Shown: positions 50,229-59,004 of the stretch, piece after piece
How the letters are laid out: every line of letters starts with the position of its first letter
Numbering within the stretch: the stretch's first letter is position 1
Source of the DNA: Vulcanimicrobiota bacterium
GTDB taxonomy: Bacteria > Vulcanimicrobiota > Vulcanimicrobiia > Vulcanimicrobiales > Vulcanimicrobiaceae
Assembly (NCBI GenBank): GCA_027306785.1
Contig: DAHUZB010000013.1
Span: 1-64,000, forward strand
Reading direction: 5' to 3'
Length of the DNA stretch: 64,000 bases
The notes under the pieces: model-generated
The model's input: the letters and a program-made list of their open reading frames with translations, nothing else
The model's database searches: none
Told to the model about the DNA's origin: nothing
Translations under genes and position numbers: made by a program

Positions 50229-51080
50229 CTAGGCCGGGGCCGCCTGGCCTGTCGCCGCCCGGAAGAAGCGCAGCGATTTGGCGTCGATCGCGGCGTAGTA
50301 TTCGCGGAACAGGGCGGCCGCGGTGGTGCCCGGCCAATGCGCCGGGAGCAGCGTCGAGGGCAGGCCGGGATCGATATAGGTGAACTTGCGGTAGTCGTGC
50401 ACGAGCCACAGGCGCTCGACGAAGGCTTGCTCGGGGGTGAGCGATCGACTCTCGCGCTCGCCGACCAGGCGCGATTCGTAGGCATGGATGAAGTCGCGGT
50501 AGGCGTTCGCGATCGCCTCCAAGTCCCAGCACTTGCGCAGCAGGTCGCGGTCGCTCTGCGGTCCGCGGTGATCGGCGACGAAGAGGTCGACGTTCTCGTG
50601 GACCCCGGCGGCCCGCGCCGTCTCCTCGACCTCGGCGAGCGCATCGCGCGGTGAGAGCCAGGTTGAGGCCGAGAGCGGTGCCCAACCGAGCACGGCGAGC
50701 TCCTTGCGTAGGCGGTCGCGCCCCTCGCGCTGGTTCTCGGCGACGGCATAGGTGAGCATGCGCCAGCGGCCGTCCCACTCCACGACCGGGCCGTAGATGC
50801 GCGGGCTCAGCTCGTCGATCCGCCGCTTGCCTCGCTCGGTGACACGGTAGAAAGCCCGGTTTCCCGACTTGTGCGCCTGCAGCCAGCCCTGGCGCGACAT
50901 GCGCGAGACCGCCTGACGGACCGCCGCCTCGGAGAGCCCGAACGAGGCCATCAACCGCACCAGGCTCGAGATGGCGAGCGCCCCGTCGGAGGTGTGGCGC
51001 GCCACCACGTCCCCGTAGAGGGTGAAGATGAAGGAGTTGGGCCGAGTGATCGGCCGCTGATTCACGCTCTTAATTGACAC
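50229..51080 (-). CDS. paaX: PaaX-family transcriptional repressor
   Basis: A 283-residue protein with the PaaX N-terminal winged helix (PNSFIFTLYGDVVARHTSDGALAISSLVRLMASFGLSEAAVRQAVSRM), the central PaaX domain (WDGRWRMLTYAVAENQREGRDRLRKEL) and the C-terminal dimer part. In E. coli PaaX represses the paa operon and releases DNA on binding phenylacetyl-CoA. It is divergent from the BoxB/PaaA-like gene across 95 bp that contain an A+T-rich direct repeat. Start is GTG at 51080; a second GTG six codons later is possible. Confidence 0.92.
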   Translation of the reverse strand: MSIKSVNQRPITRPNSFIFTLYGDVVARHTSDGALAISSLVRLMASFGLSEAAVRQAVSRMSRQGWLQAHKSGNRAFYRVTERGKRRIDELSPRIYGPVVEWDGRWRMLTYAVAENQREGRDRLRKELAVLGWAPLSASTWLSPRDALAEVEETARAAGVHENVDLFVADHRGPQSDRDLLRKCWDLEAIANAYRDFIHAYESRLVGERESRSLTPEQAFVERLWLVHDYRKFTYIDPGLPSTLLPAHWPGTTAAALFREYYAAIDAKSLRFFRAATGQAAPA

Positions 51081-51102
51081 GGGCCCCTACCGATAGCGTA
51101 AT

Positions 51103-51129
51103 ATATCATTATTCTCACGGATATCATTA
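51103..51129. promoter_or_regulatory. Direct repeat ATATCATTA, candidate PaaX operator
   Basis: ATATCATTA occurs at 51103-51111 and 51121-51129, 18 bp apart, in the only A+T-rich stretch between paaX and the oxygenase gene. The spacing of nearly two helical turns suits a dimeric regulator binding one DNA face. Assignment to PaaX is inference. Confidence 0.45.
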
Positions 51130-51175
51130 AATCTGTCACACGGGACCGCCTCCCGAGGAAGGCCGACGCACGACC

Positions 51176-52303
51176 ATGGCACGGATTTCCACCTTCGACG
51201 ACTGGATCGACCTGCTGAAGGACTGGCAGAACGACATCGGGCTCGACCACGAGCTGATCGAGCGCTTCATGCCGGGCTACACCTTCGAGGCCAAGTACGG
51301 CGAACTGCCGACGAGCGAGATCTTCTTCGGGGACTTCAAGGGCGAACGCCGCTGGGAGAAGGTCCGCGAGATTCCCGACCAGCGCATGCGCGACGCGGTG
51401 CTGAACATGATCGTCTTTCAAGGCGACACGGAGTTCGCTTCGAACGAGCAGCAACGCTTTTTGGTGAACAACGCGCCCTCCGAGTACGACCTGGCCGCGC
51501 TCGTGCGCATCATGGTCGAGGAGACCCGCCACGGCTACCAGATGTGCCACCTGCTGGTGAACCACTTCGGCAGCGAGGGTAAGATCGAGGCGCAGAAGAT
51601 GCTCGAGCGTCGCGCCTTCGGCAAGAAGAATCGTTTGCTCAACGCCTTCAACGACGACGTGACGCATTGGCTCGATTTCTTCGCGTACACCAACTTCATG
51701 GATCGCGACGGCAAGTTCCAGCTCACGATGCTCTCGCATTCGAGCTTCGCGCCGCTCGCATCGTCGATGGGGCCGATGCTGCGCGAGGAGTCGTTCCACA
51801 TGGGAACCGGCATCACGGGGCTGCGTCGCATCGCGAAGGCGGGCGTGATTCCGGTCGAGATGCAGCAGAAGTATTACAACAAATGGATCTCGGGCTCGCT
51901 CGATCTTTTCGGCACCGATCATTCCGGCTCGGCGCAATGGGCCTACACCTGGGGTATCAAAGGCCGCGTCGACGAGGACAAGACCGAGGACTCGGTCGAC
52001 AAGGAGCGCTTGAACGAGCGCGCGCGCGAACAATTCTTCGCCGAGGTCGAGGCGACCGTCGCACGCGTCAACGAAGTCAACGCGAGCGAGACGAAGTTCT
52101 ACGTTCCCGATATGCGGTTCAATCGCAAGATCGGCGACTACTCCGGCAAATTCTTCACCGTGGACGGCCGCGAACTCACCGAGGACGCGTGGGAGGCCTA
52201 CGCGCCGAGCGTGCTGCCGACCTCGGCCGACGACGCGATCCTCGCCGAATATTTCAAGAACCCCGACTGGATCGCACCCAAGGGAAATCTCAGCGCGAAC
52301 TAA
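51176..52303 (+). CDS. BoxB/PaaA-family di-iron oxygenase
   Basis: A 375-residue ferritin-fold monooxygenase of the phenylacetate/benzoyl-CoA type. Di-iron ligand lines: FQGDTEFASNEQQ, then MVEETRHGYQM (ExxRH), DRDGKFQL and LREESFHMGTG (EExxH). The pattern resembles BoxB, which epoxidises benzoyl-CoA, more than PaaA, but the protein is about 100 residues shorter than BoxB. No BoxA or PaaE reductase and no PaaB/C/D subunits are encoded nearby, so electrons must come from elsewhere. PaaX lies upstream and an enoyl-CoA hydratase downstream, supporting an aryl-CoA substrate. Confidence 0.82.
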   Translation: MARISTFDDWIDLLKDWQNDIGLDHELIERFMPGYTFEAKYGELPTSEIFFGDFKGERRWEKVREIPDQRMRDAVLNMIVFQGDTEFASNEQQRFLVNNAPSEYDLAALVRIMVEETRHGYQMCHLLVNHFGSEGKIEAQKMLERRAFGKKNRLLNAFNDDVTHWLDFFAYTNFMDRDGKFQLTMLSHSSFAPLASSMGPMLREESFHMGTGITGLRRIAKAGVIPVEMQQKYYNKWISGSLDLFGTDHSGSAQWAYTWGIKGRVDEDKTEDSVDKERLNERAREQFFAEVEATVARVNEVNASETKFYVPDMRFNRKIGDYSGKFFTVDGRELTEDAWEAYAPSVLPTSADDAILAEYFKNPDWIAPKGNLSAN

Positions 52304-52330
52304 CTCCCGCGTCACCATAAGGAAGCAGCA

Positions 52331-53185
52331 ATGAGCGGAAACGGAACCACCACGGCGCAGACGCCCTTCGGGCGCGAGGCGCGGCCCTTCGACGGCAAGC
52401 GCGTCATCAACTATTGGAAAGACGGGCACATCGCGTTCATCGAGATGGACGATCCGCCCGCAAACACCTACACGCACGAGATGATGCGTCAGCTCGACGA
52501 AGCGATCCTCGACGCGCGCTTCGACGGCGATGTCGAAGTGATCGTGCTCACCGGCAAGGGCGAGAAATTCTTCTCCGCGGGCGCGAACATCGCGATGCTC
52601 AACTCCGTGACGCCGGAGTTCAAGTACATGTTCTGCCTGCACGCGAACGAGACGCTGAGCCGCTTGGAGCAATCGCCGAAGCTCGTGATCGCGGCGCTTA
52701 ACGGTCACTGCGTCGGCGGCGGCATGGAGATCGCGATGGCGGCCGATATCCGCATCGCGCGCAAGGACGCGGGCAAGATCGGTCTTCCCGAGGTCGCGCT
52801 CGGCGTGCTCCCGGGCACGGGCGGCACGCAGCGTCTCACGCGTCTGGTCGGCAAGGCTCGCGCGATCGAACTGATGGTGACGGGCAAGACGTTCAGCTAC
52901 GAGCAGGCGCTCGAGTGGGGCGTGATCAGCGACATCTTCGAAGGCTCGGCCGAAGAGTTCCGCGCGCAGATCGTCGATTTCGCGCGGCAGTTCTGCACGC
53001 CGAACAAGGCGCCGATGGCGGTCGGTCACATCAAGCGCAGCGTGCAGACCGGCGCGGAGCTTCCGCTGCAGGATGCGCTCGCGCTCGAGCGCGAGTTGCA
53101 ATCGCTGCTCTTTAAGAGCGAGGACGCGAAAGAAGGCATCGCCGCCTACAACGAAAAGCGCGTCGCGAAGTTCAAGAACAAGTAG
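52331..53185 (+). CDS. Enoyl-CoA hydratase/isomerase family protein
   Basis: A 284-residue crotonase. The oxyanion-hole segments are GEKFFSAGANIAML and ALNGHCVGGGMEIAMAADIRIA, with the catalytic Glu in GGGMEIAM and the second acid in GLPEVALGVLPGTGGTQRL. A 30-residue N-terminal extension precedes the fold. AAGGAAG lies 8 nt before the ATG. It follows the oxygenase by 27 nt in the PaaX-controlled operon and may hydrate or open the oxidised ring product, as PaaF/PaaG or BoxC-type enzymes do; it is far shorter than BoxC. Confidence 0.9.
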   Translation: MSGNGTTTAQTPFGREARPFDGKRVINYWKDGHIAFIEMDDPPANTYTHEMMRQLDEAILDARFDGDVEVIVLTGKGEKFFSAGANIAMLNSVTPEFKYMFCLHANETLSRLEQSPKLVIAALNGHCVGGGMEIAMAADIRIARKDAGKIGLPEVALGVLPGTGGTQRLTRLVGKARAIELMVTGKTFSYEQALEWGVISDIFEGSAEEFRAQIVDFARQFCTPNKAPMAVGHIKRSVQTGAELPLQDALALERELQSLLFKSEDAKEGIAAYNEKRVAKFKNK

Positions 53186-53207
53186 CGTCGCGCATTGCGC
53201 CGTGCAC

Positions 53208-53239
53208 GAAGGCGAGCCGCTGCGAAGCGGCTCGCCTTC
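53208..53239. terminator. Bidirectional-type hairpin between convergent genes
   Basis: GAAGGCGAGCCGC (53208-53220) and GCGGCTCGCCTTC (53227-53239) form a perfect 13-bp stem with a 6-nt loop. It follows the enoyl-CoA hydratase stop by 22 nt. The plus-strand tail ATGTTATT is only moderately T-rich. Confidence 0.7.
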
Positions 53240-53242
53240 ATG

Positions 53243-54613
53243 TTATTCGGGCTTGAACCAGATTCCGTCGAGCAGATTCGTCGCGCGCTGGATGGTCATC
53301 ACGAATTGCAGCGACGCCTGCGCGAAATCCACGCGGTAGACGTAGATTTCGTCGTTGCCGTACGGCGAGGACTTGCGGAAGATGACGTCGCGCACGGGGC
53401 CGAGGCTTGCAAGCTGCTGCGAGACCCTCGCGAGCATCTTCGGCGTGAGCGCGCGCGCGGTCGCGGGCGCCATTTCGCTCGCCGGAATCTTCCCCGCGAT
53501 CGCGTCGGCGATCAGTCGCTTCGCACGCGCGGTGATCGCGGGATTCTCGTGCGCGCCCACCGCGTGGGCGCCGGCCGCGATCTTGGGATAGAGTGCTTCG
53601 AACACGTCGCCTGCGATCGCCGAGGCTGCCACGAACCCTTGGTTTTCGAGGACGATTACATCGAGATGCTGCCGCGGGAAGAGCATATTCGATGACGACG
53701 AGCCGAACGTGCCGCCGTTGTGCCAGATGCGCGGTTCGCCGTCGAAGGTATCGATCAGCCAGCCGAAGCCGTAGTCGGTCGGCGTGCCGTTCGCGAGCGT
53801 TCCGGGCGTCTGCATCAGCTTGAGATCCGATGGGCTCACCACACGGCCCGCGGCAAGCGCCTCGTCCCAGAGCGCCATGTCGCCCGCCGTCGAGACGATC
53901 GCACCTGCGGCGCCCGCCCAACGCTCCCCGAACGGGGGCGAGGGCGCGAGCGGAGCGTGGTTCTCGCGACCGTGCCAGTAGGGGATCGCGAAATCGCGCA
54001 GGTGCGGTTCGTCGGCGATCCATGTCGTGTGCGTCATGCCGAGCGGCGTGAAGATGTGCGTCTGCATATAGTCGCGGTAGCGCATACCCGAGACAACCTC
54101 GATCACGCGACCGAGCGCGATGTAGTTGGAGTTGCTATACTCCCATTTCGTGCCGGGCGTGAAGTGCAGGGGACCGGCGATCATCGCTTCGATCTCGGCT
54201 AAACTTCCCGGCTCCCCGGCGCGCCGCACGAAATCTTTGGCGTCGGTGTAGTTCGGTAGTCCGCTTGTTTGATCGAGCAATTGACGCAGCGTGATGCGTC
54301 GCGCGTGCGGAAACGACGGCACGTACTCGGCGAGCGGATCGTCGAGCGCGAGTTTGCCCGCCTCCTTGAGCTGCAGGATCGCGGCGGCGGTGAATTGCTT
54401 CGTGATCGAGCCGATCTCATAGCGCGTCCGCGCGTCGGCGGGCGTGCTGCGCGCAACGTCGCGCAGGCCGAAGGCGCGAACGTAGATCGTCGTTCCGTCG
54501 CGCACGACCGCGACGGCGGCGCTCGGGGCGCCCTGGCTCGTGAGCGCGCCCGCGACGGCCGCGGTGATGCGTGCGGCGGTGACGGCGGTGGGCGTGATGG
54601 CGGCGAACAGCAT
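53243..54613 (-). CDS. Class C beta-lactamase-related serine hydrolase
   Basis: A 456-residue protein. A short hydrophobic leader (MLFAAITPTAVTAARITAAVAG) precedes the beta-lactamase fold: SxxK in GSITKQFTAA near residue 70, YxN in WEYSNSNYIALG near 160, and HxG in WHNGGTFGSS near 315, used in place of KTG in this group (EstB/DD-peptidase-like). A C-terminal 120-residue beta-rich domain follows. These enzymes are esterases or peptidases more often than resistance enzymes. The Cys-desulfurase-like gene lies 33 nt upstream on the same strand. Confidence 0.88.
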   Translation of the reverse strand: MLFAAITPTAVTAARITAAVAGALTSQGAPSAAVAVVRDGTTIYVRAFGLRDVARSTPADARTRYEIGSITKQFTAAAILQLKEAGKLALDDPLAEYVPSFPHARRITLRQLLDQTSGLPNYTDAKDFVRRAGEPGSLAEIEAMIAGPLHFTPGTKWEYSNSNYIALGRVIEVVSGMRYRDYMQTHIFTPLGMTHTTWIADEPHLRDFAIPYWHGRENHAPLAPSPPFGERWAGAAGAIVSTAGDMALWDEALAAGRVVSPSDLKLMQTPGTLANGTPTDYGFGWLIDTFDGEPRIWHNGGTFGSSSSNMLFPRQHLDVIVLENQGFVAASAIAGDVFEALYPKIAAGAHAVGAHENPAITARAKRLIADAIAGKIPASEMAPATARALTPKMLARVSQQLASLGPVRDVIFRKSSPYGNDEIYVYRVDFAQASLQFVMTIQRATNLLDGIWFKPE

Positions 54614-54646
54614 GACCGATCCTACCGAGCGCTCGCCGCCGATGTT

Positions 54647-55891
54647 TCAGGCGAGCGCGCGGCGCACCGCCGCGACCGTCGCGTCGATCTCCGCGGGGAT
54701 GGTGTAGTGCGCGGCGCCGATCCGCACCACGCCGGTCGCTTCGTCGATGCCGAGCTGTCGCACGATCTCGAGCGCGTAGTTGTGCCCGCTCCACACGAAG
54801 ATGTTCTCCCGCGCGAGCGCCTGCGCGATCGGATCGGGCGCCACGCGTTCGTGCACGAAGGAGACGGTCGGCACCCGCTGCGCGACCCGATTCGGATCGG
54901 CGATGCCGACGATACGCACGCCGTCGATCTCGCGGAGGCCGTCGATCAGCCGCTGCGCGAGCTCGGCCTCGTGCGCGACGCTCGCCGCGAAACCACGCCG
55001 GAGGCGCTCCCGGCGCGCGCCGTGCTCGCCGTGCAGTTCGCCGATCCAGGCGAGGTGATCCACGCTCGCCTCGAGCGCGGCGAAGAGTTCGATCTGCGGC
55101 GTACCGAGTTCGAAACGCCACGGCAGCTCTTCGGTCGAAGGCCGCACCTTGTCGGGATGCAGCGTGTCGAGCAGCGCTTCGCGTCCCCATACGATGCCGA
55201 GGTGCGGTCCGAAGAATTTATACGACGAGCAGGCGAGGAAATCGCAGCCGAGTTTTTCGACGTCGACGAAGCCGTGCGGGGTGAACTGCACCGCATCGAC
55301 GTAGGTGAGCGCTCCCGCCGCCTTCGCGCGCGCGACGAGCGCGGCGACGTCGTTGATCGAGCCGGTCAGGTTGCTCGCGTAATTGAGCGCGACCAATCGC
55401 GTGCGATCGGTGAGCAGCGCCGCGAGCGCATCGGGTTCCAACTGCCAACTCGAGGTGTCGAAGGGAAGGACACGCACGACGAGCCCGCGCTCCTGCGCGA
55501 CGGTGAGCCACGGGGCGACGTTGCCGTCGTGATCCATGCGCGTCACGACGATCTCGTCACCGGGCTGCCACGTGCGCGCGAGCGCGCGGGCGATGCGGAA
55601 GGTGAGCGCGGTCATGCTCGGGCCGACGACGATCTCCCGCGGCGACGCCGCTCCGAGCAGATCTCCCATCGCGACCCGCGCGCGCTCGATGACGGTTTCG
55701 GCCGCGATGCTCGTGCGAAAGAAGCCGCCGAGATTCGCGTTGCTCTCGATCAGCGCGCGCGCGGCGGCGTCGGCGACACGCTGCGGGACCTGCGTGCCCG
55801 CCGGGTTATCGAGATAGATGCGCGGAGCGCCGTCGTCGGCGACGGCGAGCGAGGGAAAGGCGCTGCGAACGGCATCGGCGGCATACGACAT
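54647..55891 (-). CDS. Cysteine desulfurase-like class V aminotransferase
   Basis: A 414-residue PLP enzyme. It begins MSYAADAVRSAFPSLA, with YLDNPAGTQVPQRV, VTRMDHDGNVAPWL, TYVDAVQFTPHG with the PLP Asp, and the Schiff-base Lys in ACSSYKFFGPHLGI. The sequence fits the cysteine desulfurase-like subfamily seen beside other metabolic genes instead of IscS, and the mobile Cys loop of IscS is not evident. It could act on cysteine, isopenicillin-type or kynurenine-type substrates. The start at 55891 is preferred over upstream in-frame ATGs. Confidence 0.85.
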   Translation of the reverse strand: MSYAADAVRSAFPSLAVADDGAPRIYLDNPAGTQVPQRVADAAARALIESNANLGGFFRTSIAAETVIERARVAMGDLLGAASPREIVVGPSMTALTFRIARALARTWQPGDEIVVTRMDHDGNVAPWLTVAQERGLVVRVLPFDTSSWQLEPDALAALLTDRTRLVALNYASNLTGSINDVAALVARAKAAGALTYVDAVQFTPHGFVDVEKLGCDFLACSSYKFFGPHLGIVWGREALLDTLHPDKVRPSTEELPWRFELGTPQIELFAALEASVDHLAWIGELHGEHGARRERLRRGFAASVAHEAELAQRLIDGLREIDGVRIVGIADPNRVAQRVPTVSFVHERVAPDPIAQALARENIFVWSGHNYALEIVRQLGIDEATGVVRIGAAHYTIPAEIDATVAAVRRALA

Positions 55892-55972
55892 GCGCGAGCT
55901 GTTCGCGCGCGTCCGCGCCGCCGCCTGGCATACGCTCAAGGACGACGCGCGCATGACGAGGTATCGAAGCGT

Positions 55973-56212
55973 ATGCGTCGGTGGGAAACGTTCACCGCAC
56001 TCGGTGCGGTCGTCGCGGCGAGCCTCGGTGCGCTGCCGATTCCCGGGCACCTCGCGTACACGCTCGCCGCGCTTGCGGCGATCGCGGTCGTCGGGGCGGC
56101 GCGTCTGCGCGCGGCGCTGCGCGCCCGCGGAAGTTCGCCGGCCGCCGGGCCGGACAAAGCCGCGCTCGCGCGCCGCATTCGCGAGGAGCGCGCGCGTCGC
56201 TCACGGCGTTAG
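55973..56212 (+). CDS. Small membrane protein
   Basis: A 79-residue protein: MRRWETFTALGAVVAASLGA, then a second hydrophobic segment (LAYTLAALAAIAVVGAARL) and a basic C-terminal tail KAALARRIREERARRSRR. Two helices are likely. No family recognised. It starts 81 nt from the divergent desulfurase-like gene and overlaps the end of the convergent DNA ligase gene by 12 nt. Confidence 0.5.
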   Translation: MRRWETFTALGAVVAASLGALPIPGHLAYTLAALAAIAVVGAARLRAALRARGSSPAAGPDKAALARRIREERARRSRR

Positions 56213-57877
56213 CCGCTCCCGCTCGAGCATCGCCGCGTGAATCTCGTCGACGCGCGCGAGCGTGTCGATCTCGTCGGGCGGCTTGTCATCGCGAATGCGC
56301 ACGATGCGCGGAAAGCGCAGCGCGTAGCCGCTCTCGTGGAGATCGCTGCGCTGCACCACGTCGAAGGCGACTTCGAGCACGATGCGCGGCTCGACCGCGA
56401 TGGCGCGTCCGCGGCGTCCGATCTCGAGCGCGAGAAACCGTGACGTAAGGTCGGCGATCTCGGCATCGGTGAGGCCGGTGTAGGCTTTGCCGATCGTCAA
56501 GAGCGATCCGTCGCCGCCGCGGACGGCGAACGTGTAATCGGAGAGCACGCGCGCACGCTTGCCGTGTCCCCATTCGACCGCGACGATCACGACGTCGAGC
56601 GTGGCGAGCTCGCGCTTGAGCTTGCGCCAGGCCTTGCCGCGGCGACCCGGCGTGTAGGGCGTGTCGCTGCGTTTGAGCATCAGACCTTCGTGTCCGCGCG
56701 CTCGCGCCGCATCGAAGCGCGCGTTGACCTCACTCGCCGGGCTTCCCGTTTCGAGCGCGGCAAACGGCGCGAGCTCGAGATTCTCGTTCGGCCGCACCGC
56801 ATCGGCCAGACGCATGCGCCGCATCGCGAGCGGTTCGTCGATCAGCAGATCGTCCTCGATCGCGAGCGCGTCGAACACCACGAATTTCACCGGGAGCTCC
56901 GCAAGGAGGTGTGCGTCGAGGTTCTTGCGCTGCAGACGCGACTGCAGCGTGCGAAACGGCAGCACGCCGCCGTCGCGCCACGCGACGATCTCGCCGTCGA
57001 GGATCATCCGCGTTCGTTGCGCGCGCAGCGCCGAGACGATCTCCGGATACGATGCCGCAACGTCGCTCAGCGTCCGCGAGAAGATGCGGACGGTTTCGCC
57101 GTCCACGTGCGCTTGCGCGCGGATGCCGTCGTATTTGTCTTCGGTGATCCATGCCGCGTCGGCAAGCTCGGGGTAGCGTTCGCCGTGCACGATCGGCGAT
57201 GCGAGCATCGCGGCGATCGGCGTTCCGTAGGCGATGCGCAACTCATCGAGCGTACCGCGACGAGCGGCGAGCGCCGTCGCACCGATATCGCCCGACGCCA
57301 TGACCGCGCGGCGCACGCGCGCCTCGGTGACGTCGAACGCCTGCGCGATCGCCTCGTTGATCAACCCCTCGCGCACGCCGATCCGCAGATCGCCCGTTGC
57401 GATCTTCACCGCGTAGGCCGCTTCGTCGGGCTCCGTACAGGCGCGCAGGATGCGCTCGAGGATCGCCTCGCGCGTGCGTCCGGCGTGCTTGCCCGCCGCG
57501 GCGGCGATCGCGGCGAACTCGGCCGCCAGGCGTGCCGGCGTCAGCGTTTCGGGTGCGAAGAGGGCGAGATCGAGCGCCGGCCGCACGAGCGTGCCGATCG
57601 CGGTACCGAGATCGCCGCTCTCGCGATATTGCTCCGCAAGGCGCGCGCGCTCGAAGTTCCAGATGCGGCCCGCGACCGCGGCGATCGTGCGGCCGCCGAG
57701 GTTCAGGCTGCGCTCGTCGCGCGCCGCGAACGGCGTGCCGGTGAAGAAGCGCGCCGCCGCGACGAGATCGTCGTCGTCGAGCGTGCGGAGGTACTCCGCG
57801 ATGATCGCGACCTTCTCGAGCTTGCCGCGCTGTGCGGCGACGCGGCGGGCGGCGTGCGCAAAATGACGCATAGTCAT
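56201..57877 (-). CDS. ATP-dependent DNA ligase (LigB/ligase-associated type)
   Basis: A 558-residue ligase with an N-terminal DNA-binding domain (LAAEFAAIAAAAGKHAGRTREAILERI, IGVREGLINEAIAQAF), the adenylation motif I EDKYDGIRAQ (Lys near 240), motif III ILDGEIVAWRDG, motif IV FEGLMLK-type GHEGLMLKRSDT and motif V WRKLKREL, then an OB domain. It seals nicks using ATP. Members are typically linked to Lhr, PdeM and an exonuclease, all of which occur in this window. Start at 57877 (MTMRHFAHA), or 57871. Confidence 0.93.
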   Translation of the reverse strand: MTMRHFAHAARRVAAQRGKLEKVAIIAEYLRTLDDDDLVAAARFFTGTPFAARDERSLNLGGRTIAAVAGRIWNFERARLAEQYRESGDLGTAIGTLVRPALDLALFAPETLTPARLAAEFAAIAAAAGKHAGRTREAILERILRACTEPDEAAYAVKIATGDLRIGVREGLINEAIAQAFDVTEARVRRAVMASGDIGATALAARRGTLDELRIAYGTPIAAMLASPIVHGERYPELADAAWITEDKYDGIRAQAHVDGETVRIFSRTLSDVAASYPEIVSALRAQRTRMILDGEIVAWRDGGVLPFRTLQSRLQRKNLDAHLLAELPVKFVVFDALAIEDDLLIDEPLAMRRMRLADAVRPNENLELAPFAALETGSPASEVNARFDAARARGHEGLMLKRSDTPYTPGRRGKAWRKLKRELATLDVVIVAVEWGHGKRARVLSDYTFAVRGGDGSLLTIGKAYTGLTDAEIADLTSRFLALEIGRRGRAIAVEPRIVLEVAFDVVQRSDLHESGYALRFPRIVRIRDDKPPDEIDTLARVDEIHAAMLERERLTP

Positions 57878-57935
57878 CTCAGATACCCGCCGAATGCTCG
57901 AAGGGCTGCGTTGCGGAGGCACGGAAGGCGGCCCC

Positions 57936-58214
57936 ATGGTCACCGCATTTATCCTGATGAACGTCGCCCGCCCGCGCCTGAAGTCGATCGCCGACGATCT
58001 GCTCGCGATCCCGGGGATCGCCGAAGTCTATTCGGTCGCCGGCCCGTTCGACATGGTGGCGATCGTGCGCGTTCGGCAGCACGAGGATCTCAACGATCTC
58101 GTCACCGAGCATATCGCGGCGCTCGACGGCATCGAATCGACGGAAACGCTCATCGCGTTCAAGACGTTCGCGAAGAAAGATCTCGGCATGCTCTGGGATA
58201 TCGGCGTCGACTAA
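57936..58214 (+). CDS. Lrp/AsnC ligand-binding (RAM) domain protein without DNA-binding domain
   Basis: A 92-residue stand-alone effector-binding domain: TAFILMNVARPRLKSIADDL, PGIAEVYSVAGPFDMVAIVRV and ETLIAFKTFAKKDLGMLW. The alpha/beta sandwich forms oligomers and binds amino acids in Lrp family proteins; without an HTH it probably works as a sensor or partner. GGAAGG 7-9 nt before the ATG at 57936 supports the start. It is divergent from the DNA ligase with about 58 bp between starts. Confidence 0.85.
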   Translation: MVTAFILMNVARPRLKSIADDLLAIPGIAEVYSVAGPFDMVAIVRVRQHEDLNDLVTEHIAALDGIESTETLIAFKTFAKKDLGMLWDIGVD

Positions 58215-58320
58215 GCATGCGTGCGCGCGTCGCGCCGTGCACGTAGAAGATGAGCTCTCGTCCAATGACGCCTCCGTGTCGCTCCGCTATCATGTGGAGG
58301 CTTTTACAGCGGAGGTATCC

Positions 58321-58995
58321 ATGTCCGAGATCTTTCGTAAACACTATTCCTACGGCGAGACGATTCCGATCCTCGATACGCACGTCGGATTGACGACCGA
58401 CATCTATGAGGATACGGAGAAGTTTTCATCGAGCGGGCCGTATCTCAAGGCCGTGCTCCTCGCCTATGCGGGACCGATCAAATCGACGCCGATGATCGTC
58501 GAACCGCTCCAGGACGGCAATTCGAAAGTCGTCCATCTCACCAACATCCCGGTGCCGATTCCGTTCGTTCGCACGGTCGATATGTCGCTGATCAGCGACA
58601 TCGTCAACTATCGCTGGACGCCCGCGCCCGAAGGCGCGCAACAGCGCGAGAACGGCGTCGTCACCTTCGATCTGCGCTTGCGCGCGGCGTTCTCCGTACT
58701 CGGGCGATCGTTCACGCTCGCGCTCGATCAGCGTCCCTGCAGCGTGACGCTGACCAAGGTGCTTGCGGCGGGCGGACTCCCGGTCCAGTTCAAGGCGGCG
58801 ATGGGCGGTCAGCCCCCCGGCATGGGTGAGATGACCGCGCAGGCCGGTCAAGCACCGAGCTATCGCGGTGAAGAGCGCGCGGCGATGACCGGCGTGGTCG
58901 ACGGCGGTGCCGAGAACGCCTCGATGTTCACCGCGCAACTCGACATCGAAGAACGCCTGCGCGAACTCGGCACGCGCATCCTGACCAAGACGTAG
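58321..58995 (+). CDS. Hypothetical protein
   Basis: A 224-residue soluble protein beginning MSEIFRKHYSYGETIPILDT. No signal peptide or membrane segment is apparent. The first 150 residues alternate charged and hydrophobic stretches (NGVVTFDLRLRAAFSVLGR), suggesting beta strands. A Gly/Met/Pro-rich middle (GGQPPGMGEMTAQAGQ) leads to a helical end (LDIEERLRELGTRILTKT). GGAGG lies 8 nt upstream of the ATG. No family recognised and no neighbours that explain it. Confidence 0.7.
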   Translation: MSEIFRKHYSYGETIPILDTHVGLTTDIYEDTEKFSSSGPYLKAVLLAYAGPIKSTPMIVEPLQDGNSKVVHLTNIPVPIPFVRTVDMSLISDIVNYRWTPAPEGAQQRENGVVTFDLRLRAAFSVLGRSFTLALDQRPCSVTLTKVLAAGGLPVQFKAAMGGQPPGMGEMTAQAGQAPSYRGEERAAMTGVVDGGAENASMFTAQLDIEERLRELGTRILTKT

Positions 58996-59004
58996 CTGCC
59001 CGCG

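Noticed and set aside
54269-55970. Long plus-strand open frame running into the small membrane gene
   Set aside because: It lies opposite the serine hydrolase and desulfurase-like genes. Only the last 79 codons have independent coding character.
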